From: CAWHOW01 sp050013795
Lineage (GTDB): Bacteria > Bacteroidota > Bacteroidia > Bacteroidales > CG2-30-32-10
Assembly (NCBI GenBank): GCA_050013795.1
Contig: JBEKEO010000048.1
Span: 1-17,531, forward strand
DNA: 17,531 nt
Direction: 5' to 3'
A program made the translations under genes and the position numbers. The notes below the pieces were generated by a model. The model was not told the DNA's origin. It was given only the letters and a program-made list of their open reading frames with translations, and made no database searches. Shown in pieces: positions 6,403-15,352 of the stretch. How positions within the stretch are numbered: position 1 is the first letter of the stretch; every line of letters begins with the position of its first letter.

Positions 6403-8787
6403 ATGAAAAAAATCATCTTTACTTGTACTCTTTTATTCTTATGTTTCACAATTTGCATTCAGGCGCAGAAGTATTCAAAAGTTAAAATTTATCTTGACAA
6501 CAATGGATTGACCAAGCTGAGTTCACTTGGTATTCCTCTGGAAGGTGATTATACAAAAAACACTTGGCTGGTTGCCGAAATGTCGGAGAATGATATTACT
6601 AAATTGTCACAGAATGGCTTCAAATACGATATTCTGATAGATGACATGACCAAATATTACCAGGACAGGAACCAGCATCCTGAGAAGTATAAAATGGAGG
6701 AAGCTGTCAAGTCTGCCAGTTGTGCCAGCACAGCCAATTGGCCGACTCCTTCTCATTTTGCTTTGGGTTCTATGGGCGGCTTTCTTACTTATTCTGAAAT
6801 GCTTGCACAGCTGGACACTATGTTGGTTTATTATCCCGACCTGATAAGCCCGAAACAACAGGTTGACACAATGGCCAGCATCGAAGGCAGGAAATTATAT
6901 TATGTGAAAATTTCCAAAAACCCCAATATTGATGAAGCCGAACCAAAGGTTTTATACAGTGCACTTACGCATGCAAGAGAACCGATGGGCATGCAGCAAT
7001 TGATTTTCTATATGTGGTATTTAATGGAGAATTATAACACCAACCCTGATATACAACATTTATTAGATAATACGGAATTGTTCTTTGTTCCTATAGTCAA
7101 CGTTGACGGCTATGAATATAACCATTCTACAAATGCTACAGGTGGAGGAATGTGGCGTAAGAACAGGCGAAATAATGGCGACGGAACTTATGGCGTTGAC
7201 CTTAACAGGAACTATGGATATGAATGGGGCTATGACAATACAGGATCATCGCCTACAACCTCTGATGATACTTATAGGGGAACGGCAGGATTTTCAGAAC
7301 CGGAAACACAGATCATGAAATGGTTCTGTGAGCATCATCCCTTTTCTACCGCTATCGATTATCATACATATAGTAATATGCTGATATACCCATGGTGTTA
7401 TAGTACAAATTTACTCACTCCTGATTCCATGATATATAAAACATATTCTAAGCTTATGACTGTTCAAAATGGATATATATATGGCAATGCTTATCAAACT
7501 GTAGGATATACGGCAAACGGCGGTTCTGTTGACTGGTTCTATGGCGAGCAAGGCACAAAAGGAAAAATGATTTGCTGGTCGCCTGAAGCGGGTGATGCCA
7601 ATGATGGTTTCTGGCCTTTATCAACAAGGATAGTCGATATTGCCAAGACCAATATACTGCAAAACCTCTATGTGGCAAGATTTGCAGGAAAATATGCAAT
7701 TGCAAATGATGAATCTCCTTTGGCAATAAATCAGCAGAATGGATATTTTAATTATAATATTCAACGGCTAGGGCTTTTACCTGCTACATTTACTGTTTCT
7801 GTTCAGCCGGTCACTTCAAATATTCAGTCTGTAGGATCTTCAAAGGTTTATTCTAGTATGAATGTGTTGGATATTATAAATGATTCTATTTCCTACATGC
7901 TTAATTCATCTGTTCAAAATGGCGATTTTATAAAATACCTGCTGACGGTTGATAATGGACTGTATACAACTTCTGACACCATTACCAAAATTTATGGAAC
8001 ACCTGTAGTTGTGTTTACCGACAATTGCACTAATGCAACTAACTGGACTTTGGGCGGCTGGGGAATTTGTACCACACAGTATCATACTGCTCCATCTTCG
8101 ATCGCCGATTCTCCTACAGGAAATTATGCAAACAATACCAATAAGACAATAGTGCTTAATACTTCTATAAATCTTACAGGCGCTGCGGTAGCAACACTTA
8201 ATTTCTGGGCGAAATGGGCTGTTGAAGCTGGCTATGATTATGTTCAGGTGAAAGCATCAAGTGATGGGGGTACCACCTGGACACCATTATGTGGAAAATA
8301 TACTAAACCGGGAAACAGTAACCAGGTACTCGGATCTCCCTTATATGACGGAACACAAAGTACATGGGTTCAGGAAAGCATCGATCTTGCTGATTATTTA
8401 GGCAAGACAATTAAACTGTGTTTCACTATTGTGTCTGACGCTAACACTGTAGCAGATGGTTATTATTTTGATGATGTTACCGTGACCAAAATAAATGCTG
8501 CTGCAACTTCTGTTACGGAAAACATTCCAAACGATGCATTTATTTCCGACCCTATGCCAAACCCGGTTGATAATGTTACAGTGCTCAATTATAATATTCC
8601 CGGAGCCTCAGTTAATCCGGTGCTTACGGTTTATAATGAACTTGGACAGGTTTTTGTTAAGAGGCCTCTTAGCGGGACAAAAGGTTCTGTTACTATTGAT
8701 ATAAATAACTTCCCGAAAGGGATGTATTATATCAGGATATATTCTGAGGGGAAAATTGATCAGGTGAAGAAACTCGTGGTATTCTAA
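6403..8787 (+). CDS. Secreted M14 zinc carboxypeptidase with T9SS sorting domain
   Basis: This is a predicted secreted metallopeptidase that trims C-terminal residues from extracellular peptides. The 794 residues divide into a signal peptide (1 to about 22, ending IQAQ), an N-terminal region to about 115 that may be a propeptide, an M14 catalytic domain (about 120-430), a beta-rich linker, a jelly-roll domain (about 535-697, with NFWAKWAVEAGYDYVQVKASSD and GYYFDDVTVTK, like the MAM or immune-inhibitor-A type), and a type A T9SS sorting domain (about 715-794, starting SDPMPNPVDN). M14 residues are present: zinc ligands His190 and Glu193 in THAREP and His321 in DYHTYS, substrate-binding Asn268-Arg269 in DLNRN, and catalytic Glu395 in SPEAGD. 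It should therefore be active, exported by Sec, passed through the T9SS and attached to the surface or released. Substrate specificity cannot be read from the sequence. Confidence 0.95.
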   Translation: MKKIIFTCTLLFLCFTICIQAQKYSKVKIYLDNNGLTKLSSLGIPLEGDYTKNTWLVAEMSENDITKLSQNGFKYDILIDDMTKYYQDRNQHPEKYKMEEAVKSASCASTANWPTPSHFALGSMGGFLTYSEMLAQLDTMLVYYPDLISPKQQVDTMASIEGRKLYYVKISKNPNIDEAEPKVLYSALTHAREPMGMQQLIFYMWYLMENYNTNPDIQHLLDNTELFFVPIVNVDGYEYNHSTNATGGGMWRKNRRNNGDGTYGVDLNRNYGYEWGYDNTGSSPTTSDDTYRGTAGFSEPETQIMKWFCEHHPFSTAIDYHTYSNMLIYPWCYSTNLLTPDSMIYKTYSKLMTVQNGYIYGNAYQTVGYTANGGSVDWFYGEQGTKGKMICWSPEAGDANDGFWPLSTRIVDIAKTNILQNLYVARFAGKYAIANDESPLAINQQNGYFNYNIQRLGLLPATFTVSVQPVTSNIQSVGSSKVYSSMNVLDIINDSISYMLNSSVQNGDFIKYLLTVDNGLYTTSDTITKIYGTPVVVFTDNCTNATNWTLGGWGICTTQYHTAPSSIADSPTGNYANNTNKTIVLNTSINLTGAAVATLNFWAKWAVEAGYDYVQVKASSDGGTTWTPLCGKYTKPGNSNQVLGSPLYDGTQSTWVQESIDLADYLGKTIKLCFTIVSDANTVADGYYFDDVTVTKINAAATSVTENIPNDAFISDPMPNPVDNVTVLNYNIPGASVNPVLTVYNELGQVFVKRPLSGTKGSVTIDINNFPKGMYYIRIYSEGKIDQVKKLVVF

Positions 8788-8837
8788 TTTCCAAAGAAGG
8801 TATTTCTGTTTCATAGATTAAACAATGATTGAGAAAA

Positions 8838-9371
8838 ATGAAAAAACTTATCTTTTTTTCAGTCATTATTTCTTTCGCCCTGATTAGCGGATGTTGTCAT
8901 AAAAAGGAACTTTCAAAACAAAAGACTCCTGATAATAATAAGCCCACTTTAAATAATAATTCTTCTGCATTTGAAGCCTACTATTTTCATACTACTGAAT
9001 CATCATACGAAGAGGTAAGTATTAAGAATAGCAGGATAACTTATACTTATTTTAAAGGTGTAAAAGTGAATTTCTCTAACGGCTGGAATCAAAAGGAGCT
9101 TACAAAAAAAGATACTATCCTTAGCAAAGCTGATATAGATTCTCTTAAAAAACACATCTCTAAAACAGGCTTCATGAAGCTAGATACAGTGATAGGCAAT
9201 CCCGCTTCAACTGATAAATATTACACATTTATGCTAATGTTCAATATAGATGGTAAAAAAAGAACAGTCCATTTTAAAAGCATTCCTGGTGGTATATTAA
9301 TGCCGGATGCTTTTCGCAAATCAAGAGATGCACTGATGATGCTTGTGAGAAAAAGAACAGGCGTGTATTAA
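8838..9371 (+). CDS. Small lipoprotein of unknown function
   Basis: I do not recognise a family with confidence. The ATG at 8838 is preferred over the in-frame TTG nine bases upstream because it gives a clean signal peptide MKKLIFFSVIISFALISGC, with lipobox ISGC and Cys19 as the predicted lipidated residue. A Lys- and Asn-rich linker follows to about residue 45. The rest is a single alpha/beta domain: strands around YEEVSIKNSRITYTYF, an ADIDSLKKHISKTGFMKLDTV helix-turn, two strands in YYTFMLMFNIDGKKRTVHF and a final helix SRDALMMLVRKR. That order loosely recalls the emfourin-type protease inhibitor domain, but the likeness is weak and by eye only. The gene lies 50 bp after the carboxypeptidase with no terminator between them, so co-transcription is likely. 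The protein should be anchored to the periplasmic or outer face of a membrane. Confidence 0.85.
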   Translation: MKKLIFFSVIISFALISGCCHKKELSKQKTPDNNKPTLNNNSSAFEAYYFHTTESSYEEVSIKNSRITYTYFKGVKVNFSNGWNQKELTKKDTILSKADIDSLKKHISKTGFMKLDTVIGNPASTDKYYTFMLMFNIDGKKRTVHFKSIPGGILMPDAFRKSRDALMMLVRKRTGVY

Positions 9372-9376
9372 GAAGC

Positions 9377-9442
9377 GCCACAAAGTCACAAAGATGCACG
9401 AAGAAATTTTTGTGAAACTTAGTGTCTTGGTGTCTTAGTGGC
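9377..9442. repeat. 66-bp imperfect palindrome of CACAAAG type
   Basis: The left arm (9377-9403) begins GCCACAAAGTCACAAAG and the right arm (9418-9442) ends CTTGGTGTCTTAGTGGC. The arms pair over 25 positions with four mismatches and one 2-nt bulge, around a 14-nt spacer (9404-9417). Each arm is itself made of CACAAAG or CACGAAG words. The element fills most of the gap between two convergent genes (the lipoprotein gene and mfd). In RNA it would form a long hairpin and could stop transcription from either side. Similar CACAAAG palindromes are, from memory, scattered between genes in several bacterial phyla and behave like non-autonomous mobile repeats. Confidence 0.75.
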
Positions 9443-9483
9443 ATCAAAATTCAATAATAAGAAAGATGCTAATATTGATTTTA

Positions 9484-12400
9484 TTATTGCATCAATAATT
9501 TCAGTTTTTCTATAGCAGCGCTCACGCTTTCGGTATTTTCAAAAGTAAGAGTAAGTTTATTATTCCCTTCTTTCATTCTGCATGCGCGGGGATTGGCTTG
9601 CACAAAATGTAAGACCTTTGTAAATGCTTCAGATTGATAGTAAGGTGACTTCTCGTCCGAAATAAAGAAGCCGATAAATTTATTTCCTTTCAATACAAGT
9701 TTCTCAAAACCGATTTCTTTAGCCATCTTGCGTAAAGTAATTGTATTAATTAGTTCCTGTGTTTGTATAGGTATTGCTCCAAAACGGTCTATCAGTTGTT
9801 CTCGGAATTTATCCAGTCCTGCTTCGGTTTCCACGCTATCGAGTTCTTTGTATAGCGATAAGCGTTCTTTCGTACTGTTAACATAATCATCTGGAATTAA
9901 TATTTCAAGATCGGTTTCAATCAGGCAATCCTTTACAAACTCTTTGGGTGCGCTGTCTTTGAAATATTCTTTGAAATCGGTTTCTTTCAATTCCTGTATA
10001 GCTTCATCAAGAATCTTGTGATACATCTCAAAACCTATCTCTGCAATAAAACCGCTTTGTTCACCCCCAAGCATGTTCCCAGCGCCTCTTATATCAAGGT
10101 CGCGCATAGCGATATTAAAACCACTTCCCAGTTCTGAGAATTCTTCAATTGCTCTTAACCGTTTCCTGGATTCATCAGATAATACGGAAAGGGGAGGAGC
10201 AAGCAGATAGCAGAATGCTTTACGATTAGCTCTGCCAACTCTTCCACGTAACTGGTGCAGATCACTTAGACCGTAATTATGCGCTTCATTAATGATTATA
10301 GTATTTGCATTTGGTATGTCAAGACCGTTTTCAATGATGGTGGTTGCAACAAGCACATCATAATATCCTTCAATAAAATCGAGCATTACAGCTTCCAGTT
10401 GATGTCCTTCCAACTGGCCATGACCAATTCCAATGCGGACATCAGGACATAAATGCTGTATCACACCTGCAATTTCGTTAATGTTCTGCACCCTATTGTG
10501 AACAAAGAAAACCTGTCCTCCTCTTGAAATCTCATATAGTATAGCATCACGAATAACCTCTTCTTTAAAAACATGCAGTTCGGTTATAATAGGATACCTG
10601 TTTGGAGGAGGAGTATTAATTATAGAAAGATCGCGTGCGCCCATCATCGAAAACTGCAAGGTGCGTGGAATAGGCGTTGCGGTAAGCGTTAATGTATCAA
10701 CATTGACCTTTAACTGTTTTAATTTTTCTTTAGCAGCCACTCCGAATTTTTGTTCTTCATCAATAATTAAAAGTCCGAGGTCTTTGAATTCAACATCCTT
10801 ACTTATTAAGCGATGTGTGCCAATCAAAATATCTGCTTTGCCTTCTTTCAGTTCAGCTAAAGTATTTTTTATTGATTTTGTAGATTTAAAGCGGTTCACA
10901 TAATCTACCTTGCACGGAAAATCTTTAAGTCTTTCAGAGAATGTTTTAAAATGCTGCAAAGCAAGTATGGTGGTAGGAACAAGCACTGCAACTTGCTTGC
11001 TGTCGTTCACCGCTTTGAAAGCAGCACGTATAGCGATTTCTGTTTTGCCAAAACCCACGTCGCCGCAAATCAGTCTGTCCATCGGACATTCTGCTTCCAT
11101 ATCTTTCTTCACATCAGCGGTGGCTTTAACCTGATCGGGGGTATCTTCATAAATAAATGATGCTTCCAGTTCTGTTTGAAGATAATTGTCGAGTGCAAAT
11201 GCAAATCCTTTCTCTGCACGACGCTTAGCATATAATTGAATAAGATCTTTGGCAATGTCCTTTACACGCTGCTTGGTCTTTTTCTTCAGGTTACTCCACG
11301 TGTTTGAGCCTAACCTGTTCAATGTCGGCTCTGCACCATCTTTCCCAACATACTTTGAAATCCTGTGCAGACTGTGAATACTGATATACAAAAGGTCGCT
11401 GTCTTTATATACCAGTCGAATAGCTTCCTGTTCTTTCCCATTCACTTCAATTTTTTCAAGCCCATCAAATCTGCCAATACCATGATCGATATGCGTGATA
11501 AAATCTCCCGGCTTCAGATCATACAGCTCTTTCATTGTTATCGTTTCCTTGCTTGCAAAGCGATCCCTGATGCGGAAACGATGATAACGTTCAAATATCT
11601 GGTGGTCGGTATAAACAGCTATTTGTAGGTCTCTGTCAACAAAACCCTCATTCAATGTAAAAGCTACAGGATTAAATTCAATGGGTTTTGCGAGAGTATG
11701 ATTCTTCTGAATGTCCTCGAAAATAGTATAAATACGTTCGACTTGTTTTGGACTGTCAGCAAGAATAAAGTTCTTGTAAGATGCAGCAGAATTTTCCTGA
11801 AGATTGGTTATAAGCAACTCGAAATTCTTACTGAATAAAGGCTGCGGGGCTATATTAAATTGTATCGTTTCCTGCGCTTCAAAAAGAAAATGCCTGCCGA
11901 ATTCGATAGTAGTAAAATCCAGAAGTTCTTTTCTTAATTCATCATCTTTAATGAATAATTCAGCAGGTTCCAGATGTTTGATTTCCGAATCTATCTTGCT
12001 GAAAGCTGATACTGCTTTTTCAAATTCTTTTTCAATTATCTCGAAAGTATAGGCTGCATCATCTATCCATATCATTGTATCTGATGGTAACAAAGATAAA
12101 ATAGAAACCCTCTTTTCAAGCACTGACCTTACTTGTATATCCGGCAGCAAACTAATATGTGTAAGCTTGCTTACCGAAAGCTGAGATTCGGGATCGAAGG
12201 TGCGCAACGATTCCACTATATTGCCCGAAAATTCAATCCTGTAAGGATAATCGTTGGAGAAAGAAAAAACATCTATTATGCCGCCTCTTAATGTAAACTG
12301 TCCTGGCTCCACAACAATGTCAACACGCTCGAAACCATATTCGGCAAGGAACTCCATAATGAAATCAAGGTTCACCTGTTCGCCGGTCTTTAGCTTAAAT

Positions 12401-12849
12401 GTATTTTGTGTAAGATATGATTTGGTAACAACCTTTTCTGATAAAGCTTCGGGATAAGTAACGATAATATTTTTCTTCTTTCCACCCGAAAGGCGATTCA
12501 GGATATCCGTGCGCAGCAGCACATTTACATTATCCGTTTGCTCAATTTCGTATGCTTTCTTATAAGAAGTGGGATAAAAGAGTATGCGTTTTTTTTCAGC
12601 CGGAAGATGCTGCTCTTCGAAGATATTTTCAATATCGTTAAGGAAATAAGCGGCTGATTCTTTATCGGGAAGTATGAATAAATGGGCAAAGGGATTTCCT
12701 TCAAAAACTGCCGCCCCCACTACTGCACCTGCTGATCCGCTTAATCCTTTTAAATGAATGCGGGCTTTCTGGCTGTCCCTGATAATATCTTTTACTCGTC
12801 CTGTCCTTGAATCCTGCCTGTAATGCGCAAGGATCTCCTCCGATTTCAC
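9484..12849 (-). CDS. mfd: Mfd, transcription-repair coupling factor
   Basis: Mfd is a superfamily 2 DNA translocase that removes RNA polymerase stalled at DNA lesions and recruits UvrA for nucleotide excision repair. The 1121-residue protein has the full architecture: an N-terminal UvrB-like region (TLRGGIIDVFSF about 186-197), the RNA polymerase-interaction domain (LKPGDFITHIDHGIGRFDGLEKI, about 445-467), helicase motif I GDVGFGKTE (596-604), Walker B IIDEEQ (695-700), motif III TLTATPIPRTL (721-731), motif VI QLRGRVGR (866-873), and the C-terminal TRCF domain (about 975-1080). The predicted start is the GTG at 12849; the first helix MKSEEILAHYRQD resembles other Bacteroidota Mfd N-termini. 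Two -7 boxes lie just upstream, one so close that the mRNA may be leaderless. It converges on the lipoprotein gene, and a strong terminator separates it from the gene upstream. Confidence 0.98.
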   Translation of the reverse strand: MKSEEILAHYRQDSRTGRVKDIIRDSQKARIHLKGLSGSAGAVVGAAVFEGNPFAHLFILPDKESAAYFLNDIENIFEEQHLPAEKKRILFYPTSYKKAYEIEQTDNVNVLLRTDILNRLSGGKKKNIIVTYPEALSEKVVTKSYLTQNTFKLKTGEQVNLDFIMEFLAEYGFERVDIVVEPGQFTLRGGIIDVFSFSNDYPYRIEFSGNIVESLRTFDPESQLSVSKLTHISLLPDIQVRSVLEKRVSILSLLPSDTMIWIDDAAYTFEIIEKEFEKAVSAFSKIDSEIKHLEPAELFIKDDELRKELLDFTTIEFGRHFLFEAQETIQFNIAPQPLFSKNFELLITNLQENSAASYKNFILADSPKQVERIYTIFEDIQKNHTLAKPIEFNPVAFTLNEGFVDRDLQIAVYTDHQIFERYHRFRIRDRFASKETITMKELYDLKPGDFITHIDHGIGRFDGLEKIEVNGKEQEAIRLVYKDSDLLYISIHSLHRISKYVGKDGAEPTLNRLGSNTWSNLKKKTKQRVKDIAKDLIQLYAKRRAEKGFAFALDNYLQTELEASFIYEDTPDQVKATADVKKDMEAECPMDRLICGDVGFGKTEIAIRAAFKAVNDSKQVAVLVPTTILALQHFKTFSERLKDFPCKVDYVNRFKSTKSIKNTLAELKEGKADILIGTHRLISKDVEFKDLGLLIIDEEQKFGVAAKEKLKQLKVNVDTLTLTATPIPRTLQFSMMGARDLSIINTPPPNRYPIITELHVFKEEVIRDAILYEISRGGQVFFVHNRVQNINEIAGVIQHLCPDVRIGIGHGQLEGHQLEAVMLDFIEGYYDVLVATTIIENGLDIPNANTIIINEAHNYGLSDLHQLRGRVGRANRKAFCYLLAPPLSVLSDESRKRLRAIEEFSELGSGFNIAMRDLDIRGAGNMLGGEQSGFIAEIGFEMYHKILDEAIQELKETDFKEYFKDSAPKEFVKDCLIETDLEILIPDDYVNSTKERLSLYKELDSVETEAGLDKFREQLIDRFGAIPIQTQELINTITLRKMAKEIGFEKLVLKGNKFIGFFISDEKSPYYQSEAFTKVLHFVQANPRACRMKEGNNKLTLTFENTESVSAAIEKLKLLMQ

Positions 12850-12853
12850 AGGG

Positions 12854-12871
12854 CAAAGATAAGCAAATATA
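12854..12871 (-). promoter_or_regulatory. Tandem -7 boxes of mfd
   Basis: On the minus strand TATATTTG (12871-12864) and TATCTTTG (12861-12854) lie 2 bp apart, and both fit TAnnTTTG. The final G of the second is 4 nt before the GTG start, the same geometry as at thiL, so a start there would give a leaderless mRNA. The first would give a leader of about 10 nt. No convincing TTTG is present at -33 for either. Confidence 0.55.
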
Positions 12872-12891
12872 ATTCTATATAATTATAACGA

Positions 12892-12921
12892 AAAAGGGCT
12901 TCGCGGTAGCGAAGCCCTTTT
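12892..12921 (-). terminator. Rho-independent terminator of the SBBP gene
   Basis: A perfect 13-bp stem (12892-12904 with 12909-12921), core GGGCTTCGC and GCGAAGCCC, closes a 4-nt loop. On the minus strand it is followed by a short U run. It lies 25 bp beyond the stop of the propeller gene and just before the mfd promoter, so it insulates mfd from upstream transcription. Confidence 0.88.
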
Positions 12922-12945
12922 ATTTAGTTGTCTTTTACTATTTTA

Positions 12946-14643
12946 TTATTCTTTCACAAATTTTCCCATCTCAATCCCTTTTTCTGTCTTTATCTTTACA
13001 AAGTACATACCTCTTGCTAAACCTGAAATATTAATCGTTGTATAATTTTCGTTTGAAGTAATGATTTGTAATAGCTGTCCGTCTATATTTAAAATCTCAA
13101 TTTCTGAGCTTTGGGGTGTTTTGACAGTCAGGTTATAGTCAGCAGGATTTGGGTAAATCAGAATATCTGATGAATTAACAAAATCATTTATTCCAGAATT
13201 GCTGCCTAATTTTGCAATAAATATATCAGCAGTATTGCTTGTATTATCAAAATTGGTCAGAGTAGTAGCACCAAATTTGATAGTCGGACTGTAATAACAT
13301 CCTGCTAGATATGCATTTCCGGAAACATCTGTTGCGACAGAATATGCCTGATCATCACTTGTCCCACCCACACTTGTTGCCCAAAGCACATTCCCACTGG
13401 CATCGTATTTAGTAGCAAAAGCATCTAAATAATAAGTTGAACCTGTATTTGACAATGTATCTGAACCGAATATTATACTTGGACTTGAAAATTGTCCCGC
13501 CAGAAAAAAGTTCCCGGATGTAGTAACAGAAATAGAAGAAGCCTGATCATTGCCATCTCCTCCTGCTCTTTTTACCCATTGCAGATTTCCGCTGGTATTG
13601 TATTTCGCAATAAATAGATCATTGCTGGCGCCTGTAGCATCATTATTAAGCAGGGTTGTGCTGCCAAATTTAATTGAAGGACTTTGGAACCATCCTGCCA
13701 CATATGAGTTTTCCGAAGCATCCAATGCAACAGTATATGCAACATCATCACCCCTGCCTGCTGCACTTTTTGCCCAAAGCGCATTTCCACTGGCATCGAA
13801 TTTAGTAATAAATATATCGGTAGTATCAACTGAACTGGAATTAGTTAAAGTAGAAGTGCCAAATACAATAGTGGGGCTATCATAAGCGCCTGCCACATAT
13901 GTATTCCCTGAAGCATCCACTGCAATCGAACACGCATCGTCCCAGCCTGTTCCTCCATAGCTTTTTGCCCATACCACATTTCCGCTGCTATTGTATTTCG
14001 CAATAAAAATATCATCGGTATAATTTATCGTATCGGTATTCGTCAATGTTATGGTACCAAAACTAAGAGTATAACTACTGAAATATCCTGTTAAGTATAC
14101 ATTTCCTGAAGCATCCACTGAAACGGAAGCGGCTTCGTCGTTATTTAAACCTGCTGCACTTTTTGCCCAAAGCACATTTCCACTGGAATTATATTTTACC
14201 AGAAACAAATCGGAGGTACTATTTGTCGTATTATCTGTATTTATAAGTGTATATGAACCGAAAATAATTGTATCACTGGTAAAAGATCCTACTATATATG
14301 AGTTACCTGAAGGGTCAACAGCAACAGAATTTGCATAATCGTGATTAGTTCCGCCGGCGCTTCTGGCCCATACCACATTTCCACTGGCATCATATTTTGT
14401 AAGAAATATATCATCAGCGCCGTTATTTGTTAATGTGGTGGGAGCAAAAGTAAGATCAGGGCTGCCAAACCATCCAGTAACAAATGAATTTCCTGATGCA
14501 TCCACCGCAACAGAATATGCTATATCATTACTTGAACCGCCAGCCGTTTTTGCCCAAAGCCAGTTAGGAGTCTGTGCGTTTGATATTATACTCAAAAAGC
14601 AGAATGAACAGCTTACTGCAAGCATTAAGATTATTTTTTTCAT
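12946..14643 (-). CDS. Secreted SBBP-repeat beta-propeller protein with T9SS sorting domain
   Basis: This 565-residue protein has a signal peptide (1 to about 23, cleavage after SNA or AQ), seven SBBP-type repeats of about 65 residues (about 28-480) and a type A T9SS sorting domain (about 497-565, starting YPNPADYNLTV and ending KFVKE). The repeat consensus is WAKSAGG, then D-A-SVAVDASGN-YVAG-F-SP-I-FG-TLTN, then DIFIAKYNSSGNV. Repeat starts are near residues 30, 92, 159, 225, 290, 356 and 421. Seven repeats are enough for one closed seven-bladed propeller. No catalytic residues can be assigned; adhesion or binding at the cell surface is the usual guess for such proteins. The flavoprotein gene lies 51 bp upstream on the same strand. 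No clear -7 box precedes the ATG, so read-through from that gene is plausible. Confidence 0.94.
   Translation of the reverse strand: MKKIILMLAVSCSFCFLSIISNAQTPNWLWAKTAGGSSNDIAYSVAVDASGNSFVTGWFGSPDLTFAPTTLTNNGADDIFLTKYDASGNVVWARSAGGTNHDYANSVAVDPSGNSYIVGSFTSDTIIFGSYTLINTDNTTNSTSDLFLVKYNSSGNVLWAKSAAGLNNDEAASVSVDASGNVYLTGYFSSYTLSFGTITLTNTDTINYTDDIFIAKYNSSGNVVWAKSYGGTGWDDACSIAVDASGNTYVAGAYDSPTIVFGTSTLTNSSSVDTTDIFITKFDASGNALWAKSAAGRGDDVAYTVALDASENSYVAGWFQSPSIKFGSTTLLNNDATGASNDLFIAKYNTSGNLQWVKRAGGDGNDQASSISVTTSGNFFLAGQFSSPSIIFGSDTLSNTGSTYYLDAFATKYDASGNVLWATSVGGTSDDQAYSVATDVSGNAYLAGCYYSPTIKFGATTLTNFDNTSNTADIFIAKLGSNSGINDFVNSSDILIYPNPADYNLTVKTPQSSEIEILNIDGQLLQIITSNENYTTINISGLARGMYFVKIKTEKGIEMGKFVKE
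13204..14562 (-). repeat. Seven tandem repeats of about 195 bp coding SBBP units
   Basis: The propeller-coding region shows the protein repeat at DNA level. Words close to TTTGCCCAAAGCACATT and CCACTGGCATCGTA on the plus strand recur roughly every 195-200 bp. The copies have diverged at many positions, so this is an old duplication rather than a recent identical array. It is coding sequence, not CRISPR. Confidence 0.85.
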
Positions 14644-14694
14644 GGGTTTATTTTTTTATAAATAGTCAGATTCTGCTAAAATTTTCTTTTTCAT

Positions 14695-15336
14695 TCAGCG
14701 GATAAAATTAGTAATTACTTTCTTTTCTTTTTTGGGTTCTTCAATAATAGTTGTTGTGGCTTCTTTCATCTTCAGCAACCATGCCATATTTTTGCCCAGC
14801 ACATGCATGATTTGAACGCCTTCGCCGTCCTGTGCAACTTCGCCCGGAGTTCGTCCATGTATAATATTCCAGTAATTGGATGTTGCAATGATCATCTCGG
14901 AGTAAGCAAGATAATGGTTCAGCGTATCTAAGGTACTCGAACCTCCCGACCTCCTGACTGCCACTACCGCTGCTGCAACCTTATGTCTGAAAAGGTTTCC
15001 GTTTGAACCTGAAACATAGAACAAGCGGTCTAAAAAGCTTTTCATTGTTCCTGCAACACCCGAATAATATACAGGCGAGGCTATAATAAGTCCATCGGCA
15101 GCTTTTACCTGCGGTATGTATTTATTCAGGTCATCCGTTCCTATGGAACATTTCTCATCTTTGTTCACGCCACATTTGCCACAGGCAGTACAACCATGTA
15201 TCATTTTATGCCCTATATGAAGAATTTCAAACTCTATTCCGTTTGCTGAAAGTTCTTCGCCTATCATGCTCAGTGCATGAAATGTATTGCCATCTTTCTT
15301 GGGGCTTCCGTTTATTGCCAGTACTTTCATCATCAT
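14695..15336 (-). CDS. Iron-sulfur flavoprotein, NADPH-dependent FMN reductase family
   Basis: The 213-residue protein is a flavodoxin-fold FMN protein. It opens with MKVLAINGSPKKDGNT, whose GSPKKDGNT (10-18) binds FMN phosphate. Cys49, Cys52, Cys55 and Cys63 form CX2CX2CX7C, the [4Fe-4S] motif of the archaeal and anaerobe iron-sulfur flavoprotein family. ASPVYYSGVAGTMKSFLDR (86-104) and VAVRRSGGSSTLDTLNHY (125-142) are further family landmarks. Such proteins carry out one- or two-electron transfers and have been linked to reduction of oxygen or peroxide and to general redox balance in anaerobes; the partner here is unknown. The last 25 residues are charged and not part of the fold. Three consecutive ATG codons (15336-15328) make the exact start uncertain by two residues. 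A good promoter lies 17 bp upstream. Confidence 0.93.
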   Translation of the reverse strand: MMMKVLAINGSPKKDGNTFHALSMIGEELSANGIEFEILHIGHKMIHGCTACGKCGVNKDEKCSIGTDDLNKYIPQVKAADGLIIASPVYYSGVAGTMKSFLDRLFYVSGSNGNLFRHKVAAAVVAVRRSGGSSTLDTLNHYLAYSEMIIATSNYWNIIHGRTPGEVAQDGEGVQIMHVLGKNMAWLLKMKEATTTIIEEPKKEKKVITNFIR

Positions 15337-15352
15337 ATGATTTTAAAGAAGT

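Noticed and set aside
8829..8837. TTG at 8829 as the start of the lipoprotein gene.
   Set aside because: The in-frame ATG nine bases downstream gives a normal lipoprotein signal peptide, and the TTG adds only three residues without a better ribosome site.
4599..9371. Possible new multi-gene system linking thiL, gldD, the carboxypeptidase and the lipoprotein.
   Set aside because: A hairpin and a fresh promoter separate gldD from the carboxypeptidase, and known roles of the parts do not connect. Only the last two genes look like a unit.
13204..14562. Regularly spaced repeats that could be mistaken for a CRISPR array or minisatellite.
   Set aside because: The period is about 195 bp, the repeats are diverged and in frame, and they encode SBBP propeller blades.
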